Below, piece by piece: positions 62,301 through 64,000 of a stretch of DNA of 64,000 nucleotides; position 1 is the first letter of the stretch; every line of letters starts with the position of its first letter. Location: contig OU452228.1 in NCBI GenBank assembly GCA_911728455.2, positions 4,712,001 to 4,776,000 on the forward strand. Reading direction: 5' to 3'. A program made the translations under genes and the position numbers. The notes under the pieces were generated by a model. The model saw only the letters and a program-made list of their open reading frames with translations. It was not told the DNA's origin and made no database searches. This stretch comes from Marthasterias glacialis (taxonomy: Eukaryota; Echinodermata; Asteroidea; Forcipulatida; Asteriidae).

Positions 62301-64000
62301 CATTCCACACTGAAAGGTTACTCCATCGAGATCTTCCGCGACCGAAGTCTGCCTATTCATCCAGACAATTTGAGAAGATTCCATCCAAGTAAGTTGTCCT
62401 CATTGCTTATGATTAATTTTCTTTATAATGCTGGAACCATTCTTTCTCAAGTCAATCTGTGCATGTCATATGCCATTTTTTTATTCATTTTTCCTTTGTA
62501 ATAATTCAATTCAGTTCAATTCAATTCAGTTCAATTCAGTTCAATTCAATTCAGTTCAATTCAATTCAATTCAGTTCAATTCAATTCAATTTAAGTCAAT
62601 TCAATTCAATTCAATTCAGCATTATGGGCAATGGATGACTTGGGACGGGATGGGGAAGGGACGGGAATGGGACAGGTGGAGGGGGAAAAAGGAGGGAAAA
62701 CAATACATGAGAATACATAATAAGCTTAGACTGATTTTCATTGTGATGTATTCATAAAACAGTTGCATTGTGTTCGCTTTGTTTTTTTAGCCCATGAGCA
62801 AAGCAAAATCTGCAAACACAATTTCCTTACTTAACGTTTTTCTTTGTGCAATACAGAAATGGTCCCAAACTAGGATTTGTCAAAGAACCAAAAGAGGAAG
62901 TCCTATCAGGAGTAAATCCAAGTAAAAATAGTGTCCGGACATCTCAGGATGATTATTCCCACCACCAGCAGCCAGCCCAAGATGATGCAACAAGCAGCAT
63001 CCAGATCCCAGCAAGCCATCTAAAATTCCTCAAGTCCAGCAAGAAGAAACAACAGCAACTCCAGGCTGAAATGAATAGCACCGTGGAGAATTGGAGAAGC
63101 CAACAAAAGGCAGTACAATCCAAGTCCCCTCCAATCCATTGGGACAAGCCTGTGGAGCTCGGTCACCCTCCAGAGTCCATGAGGGGCTCCATAGAGGAAC
63201 CTCACGCAGACCCTCATGTTGAAACTCAAATGGAGAGAATAGCCAGAGGAGAGAGAACTCATGATACACGTAGTGAGAAACCCAATGAACGAACATCTTA
63301 TAGTCTAGCCAAATCTGCGCATAACAAGGGACCATCGGAATCATTTGCAAAGCACCTAGGGAAATACGCAAACACGAAAGTGACCTCCAAATACCATAGT
63401 AATACTGATGCAAACACTATAGATAGTGGATCATCTCAGGGTTCCCTCTCCCCGAGGGATGAAGTCCACAAGGTAGCAACTGAAGATATTAAAAATAACA
63501 GATTGAGAGGGGATGTTACAGATAAAGAAAATGCCATACCAAACCCCATGGGAGCCAATATACCGCCTTCTAAGTACTTCAAAAACCAAGACAAGAAAAA
63601 CAATACTGGAGCAGCAAAAACTGCATCCAAGGACTCCCTACCTGGCACTGTCAATGAAAATATTCAGCGGTATTTTGAAAGTGAACCCACCCAATCGGAG
63701 AGCAACAGCTTTGTGTTATTTAGTGATCCACGACAACCAGCAGTTGAACCTAAGCAGTCCTCTGTGAACTTCAATGATGGCAAGAGAAGGGGACCTGAGA
63801 GTAGTGGTTCAAATCAAATTCAGACCAATAACCTGGATCAGGACACTACTCCTGTGGAGCGTGAACTTCCCCTTATTCCTGTCCCAAGTAAACTGAAGCT
63901 TTCTTTTGAAGGGAGTAGGCACCCTCTGTCAAATACCTCGGAAACTCCAAGGTATCTTGCTCCTAACACAGATTCTTGCCAAGACAGCATCCATGGAGGG
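47313..64000 (+). CDS. CDKL5: CDKL5 orthologue, cyclin-dependent kinase-like 5; 3' partial, gene span with 13 exons
   Basis: A CMGC serine/threonine kinase that in vertebrates phosphorylates microtubule- and cilium-associated substrates. Thirteen exons join in phase to give 697 residues before the window edge. The kinase domain covers about residues 4-288. Glycine loop GEGAYG (11-16), catalytic Lys33 in VAIKK, HRD Asp126, DFG 144-146, activation loop TDY 160-162, then ATRWYRSPE. Long identical runs with human CDKL5 include [20 protein letters not shown] and [19 protein letters not shown]. The human N-terminal extension MKIPNIGNV is absent, because an in-frame stop precedes the ATG. The last visible exon is a Ser/Asn/Gln-rich tail with no stop before 64,000. 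Vertebrate CDKL5 also has a long disordered tail. Orthology to CDKL5 over CDKL1-4 is based on these runs and the tail. Confidence 0.96.
47741..49370. mobile_element. Candidate ~1.6-kb non-autonomous element bounded by AGCTGTTCCGA inverted words
   Basis: The left end has AGCTGTTCCGACATAACAGT followed by CGGAACAG, itself a small hairpin. The right end has CAATCGGAACAGCTGTGATT, the inverse. The interior has no open frame of note. The boundaries are inferred from only about 11 bp of match. Confidence 0.45.
48800..49230. repeat. ~135-141-bp diverged tandem units (3 or more)
   Basis: Each unit contains GGTCCAAAC(A/G)G(G/A)AAG, TATCTCC(C/T)GA, TAATCTTTGTG-CAT and GTGA(C/T)ATTT in the same order. 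The GTCCAAAC words start near 48,931, 49,066 and 49,207. Confidence 0.8.
49602..49636 (+). CDS. CDKL5: CDKL5 exon 2: glycine loop
   Basis: A 35-bp micro-exon between TTGCAACAG and GTAAGT. It encodes [12 protein letters not shown], identical to the human CDKL5 sequence as I know it. It is too short to be found by ORF length and was recognised by homology and phase. Confidence 0.96.
49637..51630 (+). other. CDKL5 intron 2 (2.0 kb)
   Basis: AT-rich, no recognised exon or bounded repeat. Confidence 0.6.
51631..51676 (+). CDS. CDKL5: CDKL5 exon 3: catalytic lysine
   Basis: The acceptor is TTTTTGACAG and the donor GTAAGA. The product is [15 protein letters not shown]. Lys33 (codon 51,655-51,657) aligns with the ATP-anchoring Lys42 of human CDKL5. 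Confidence 0.96.
51677..53343 (+). other. CDKL5 intron 3 (1.7 kb)
   Basis: No recognised exon, array or element ends. Confidence 0.6.
53344..53425 (+). CDS. CDKL5: CDKL5 exon 4: alpha-C helix
   Basis: The acceptor is CTGATGACAG and the donor GTAAGA. It encodes [20 protein letters not shown] then QENIVEL. It contains the TLRELK alpha-C helix, whose Glu pairs with Lys33. Confidence 0.96.
53426..53726 (+). other. CDKL5 intron 4 (0.3 kb)
   Basis: Short AT-rich intron, nothing else seen. Confidence 0.7.
53727..53781 (+). CDS. CDKL5: CDKL5 exon 5: hinge region
   Basis: The acceptor is TTCTCCAG and the donor GTAAGA. It encodes [23 protein letters not shown] is the hinge and gatekeeper strand. One Lys-to-Arg change at the last residue relative to human. 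Confidence 0.97.
53975..54665. repeat. Diverged tandem repeats with TTTGACC...GATGACC words; last two units 150 bp apart
   Basis: TTTGACCTC(A/G)GATGACC-type words recur in the block. The last two units are clear: ACCTCAGATGACCTAACAAA occurs at 54,391 and 54,541. Each is followed by ACTTGCTCTGGG, CCAAGTTTGAGAGGTCTGC and GACATCCAGACAGACA. Earlier units are more decayed. Confidence 0.85.
54796..54984. mobile_element. MITE, relative of the 46,260 element
   Basis: GTCCAATTTCATAGAGCTGC followed by TTAAGCAG at the left is mirrored by GCTTAAGCAGCTCTGTGAAA and TTAGGCCC at the right. The terminal words match those at 46,260-46,371, but this copy is longer. Confidence 0.8.
55588..55643 (+). CDS. CDKL5: CDKL5 exon 6
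   Basis: The acceptor is ATTTCCAG and the donor GTAAGA. It encodes [18 protein letters not shown], matching human CDKL5 residue for residue over this block. Confidence 0.97.
55644..57415 (+). other. CDKL5 intron 6 (1.8 kb)
   Basis: Contains a C/T-rich stretch (about 55,720-55,930 and 56,320-56,460) and a 21-bp minisatellite (56,211-56,291). No exon recognised. Confidence 0.65.
56211..56291. repeat. 21-bp minisatellite (almost 4 copies) ending in a 19-bp palindrome
   Basis: Unit TGTATCGGCCTGTAATTCTTG starting near 56,211, 56,232, 56,253 and 56,274. The last unit turns into GTGTATCGGCCCGATACAC, a perfect inverted repeat. Confidence 0.9.
57416..57480 (+). CDS. CDKL5: CDKL5 exon 7: alpha-E helix and HR of the HRD motif
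   Basis: The acceptor is TTCTTGCAG and the donor GTAGGT. It encodes [20 protein letters not shown] and R. The intron splits the HRD motif in front of its aspartate. Confidence 0.96.
57481..58171 (+). other. CDKL5 intron 7 carrying a SINE
   Basis: The SINE at about 57,850-58,100 occupies much of it. The stretch before it (about 57,620-57,700) has two copies of TAAATCTTTATT, perhaps the tail of another retroelement. Confidence 0.7.
57850..58100 (+). mobile_element. tRNA-derived SINE
   Basis: Pol III promoter boxes are visible: TGGCTCAGTGGT (A box, 57,862-57,873) and GGTTCGAATCC (B box, 57,906-57,916), spaced as in tRNA genes. After the tRNA-like head comes a body with GTGGGTTTTCCCCC and GGGTTTTCCTCCCACTTC, words I associate with a widespread central domain of invertebrate SINEs. 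It ends in AAAATAAAAT repeats. Inserted in the same direction as CDKL5. Confidence 0.85.
58172..58231 (+). CDS. CDKL5: CDKL5 exon 8: catalytic loop to DFG
   Basis: The acceptor is ATACCATAG and the donor GTAAGT. It encodes [20 protein letters not shown] and the first base of the DFG glycine. Asp126 is the proton acceptor, DIKPEN the catalytic loop. Confidence 0.97.
58232..58653 (+). other. CDKL5 intron 8 (0.4 kb)
   Basis: No repeat or extra exon recognised. Confidence 0.7.
58654..58744 (+). CDS. CDKL5: CDKL5 exon 9: activation loop with TDY
   Basis: The acceptor is TTATTGTAG and the donor GTGAGT. The product is [20 protein letters not shown] then [10 protein letters not shown]. The dual phosphorylation motif is TDY (codons 58,695-58,703), where vertebrate CDKL5 has TEY. 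The preceding loop is glycine/asparagine-rich. Confidence 0.96.
59003..59192 (+). CDS. CDKL5: CDKL5 exon 10: kinase C-lobe
   Basis: The acceptor is CTTTGAAG and the donor GTAAGG. It encodes [20 protein letters not shown] and [20 protein letters not shown], then [19 protein letters not shown]. The DIWSIGC motif anchors the C-lobe (alpha-F). Confidence 0.97.
59193..61435 (+). other. CDKL5 intron 10 (2.2 kb) with foldback element
   Basis: Contains the large hairpin at 60,702-60,867. Downstream, CCTCTCGGCCAATCAGAA occurs twice (near 61,039 and 61,186), and CATTCATAAATGCC / GGTATTTATGAATTG face each other at 60,867 and 61,222. These suggest one composite insertion of about 0.5 kb. Confidence 0.7.
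60702..60867. mobile_element. Foldback element with ~76-bp arms and a 13-bp loop
   Basis: The left arm (60,702-60,777) starts GGGAATAAAGGTGTG and includes AACTATTGTTTAAAACCGAT and GATAATTGCCC. The right arm (60,791-60,867) is its reverse complement with about nine changes. The loop reads GAGCCGAAGGCGA. Confidence 0.92.
61436..61516 (+). CDS. CDKL5: CDKL5 exon 11: kinase C-lobe
   Basis: The acceptor is GTTCTATAG and the donor GTAAGA. It encodes [20 protein letters not shown] and VSIDFMK, aligned with FP-V--PQ-LER-Y-G--NSV--D-MK of human CDKL5. In-phase 81 bp. Confidence 0.94.
61517..62239 (+). other. CDKL5 intron 11 (0.7 kb)
   Basis: No repeat array recognised. A short inverted pair (ATGGAGGTAGAATTCTACCTCCAT) forms a 24-bp palindrome near 61,739-61,763. 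Confidence 0.65.
62240..62388 (+). CDS. CDKL5: CDKL5 exon 12: end of kinase domain
   Basis: The acceptor is TCCAATAG and the donor GTAAGT. It encodes [40 protein letters not shown] and SRQFEKIPS. It carries the conserved L-P-DR-T-EQCL-H motif and the start of the tail. Confidence 0.95.
62389..62856 (+). other. CDKL5 intron 12 with pentanucleotide microsatellite
   Basis: Half-occupied by the ATTCA/GTTCA array; the rest is G/A-rich then AT-rich. Confidence 0.75.
62503..62619 (+). repeat. Pentanucleotide microsatellite (TTCAA/TTCAG)n
   Basis: About 23 pentamers alternate TTCAA and TTCAG with one interruption (TTTAAG). The NSIQFNS-type peptide that can be read through it is an artefact of the array. 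Confidence 0.95.
62857..64000 (+). CDS. CDKL5: CDKL5 exon 13: disordered C-terminal tail, truncated by window edge
   Basis: The acceptor is GCAATACAG. The frame fixed by exon 12 stays open for 1,144 bp to the last base. The composition is Ser/Asn/Gln/Lys-rich with no folded domain. A lysine-rich segment [13 protein letters not shown] occurs near 63,036-63,062. Vertebrate CDKL5 also has a tail of several hundred residues with little conservation, so no motif-by-motif match is claimed. Confidence 0.85.

Noticed and set aside
62428..62757. 109-codon frame with QFNS repeats
   Set aside because: Generated by the pentanucleotide microsatellite inside a CDKL5 intron.
63020..63654. Several - strand open frames of 72-127 codons
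   Set aside because: They lie opposite the CDKL5 tail exon, whose frame is fixed by the upstream kinase exons.

Overview
The window looks like animal nuclear DNA. It is AT-rich, has long introns with GT/AG splice sites, and carries many small inverted-repeat (MITE-like) insertions. Two conserved multi-exon genes lie head-to-tail on the + strand. The mobile-element style (short elements with terminal inverted repeats, a tRNA-derived SINE, frequent short TACATGTA and GGCCTA words) resembles echinoderm DNA, perhaps a sea star. That assignment is pattern recognition and was not tested by a search.

Region 1 (about 2,150-39,112, with a 3'UTR to roughly 42.9 kb) is a DLC-family gene (DLC1/STARD13/STARD8 type). 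It encodes a Rho GTPase-activating protein with SAM, serine-rich linker, RhoGAP and START domains. Fifteen coding exons can be joined with consistent phases, giving 1,257 visible residues up to the stop codon. The true start lies upstream of the first visible exon, which opens in mid-codon, and no start exon was recognised in the window. The linker is mostly one 1.65-kb exon. It contains a polybasic patch, a tensin-SH2-type SVYGNVP motif and an LD-like helix, all features of vertebrate DLC proteins.

Region 2 (about 42.9-47.2 kb) is intergenic or 5' regulatory DNA. It holds a pair of 16-bp tandem arrays in opposite orientation, a 60-bp-arm inverted repeat, a MITE of a family seen again at 54.8 kb, and a candidate non-coding first exon with a strong donor at 43,457.

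Region 3 (47,313 to the window end) is a CDKL5 orthologue (cyclin-dependent kinase-like 5). Thirteen coding exons give the complete kinase domain and the first roughly 400 residues of the low-complexity tail, which runs off the right edge. The activation loop has TDY instead of the TEY of vertebrate CDKL5. The start codon overlaps the stop of an upstream ORF.

The two genes are not obviously related in function: one restrains Rho at focal adhesions, the other is a cytoskeleton- and cilium-linked kinase. The introns hold repeats and nothing else I can support as coding. I found no RNA genes, CRISPR arrays or prokaryotic features.
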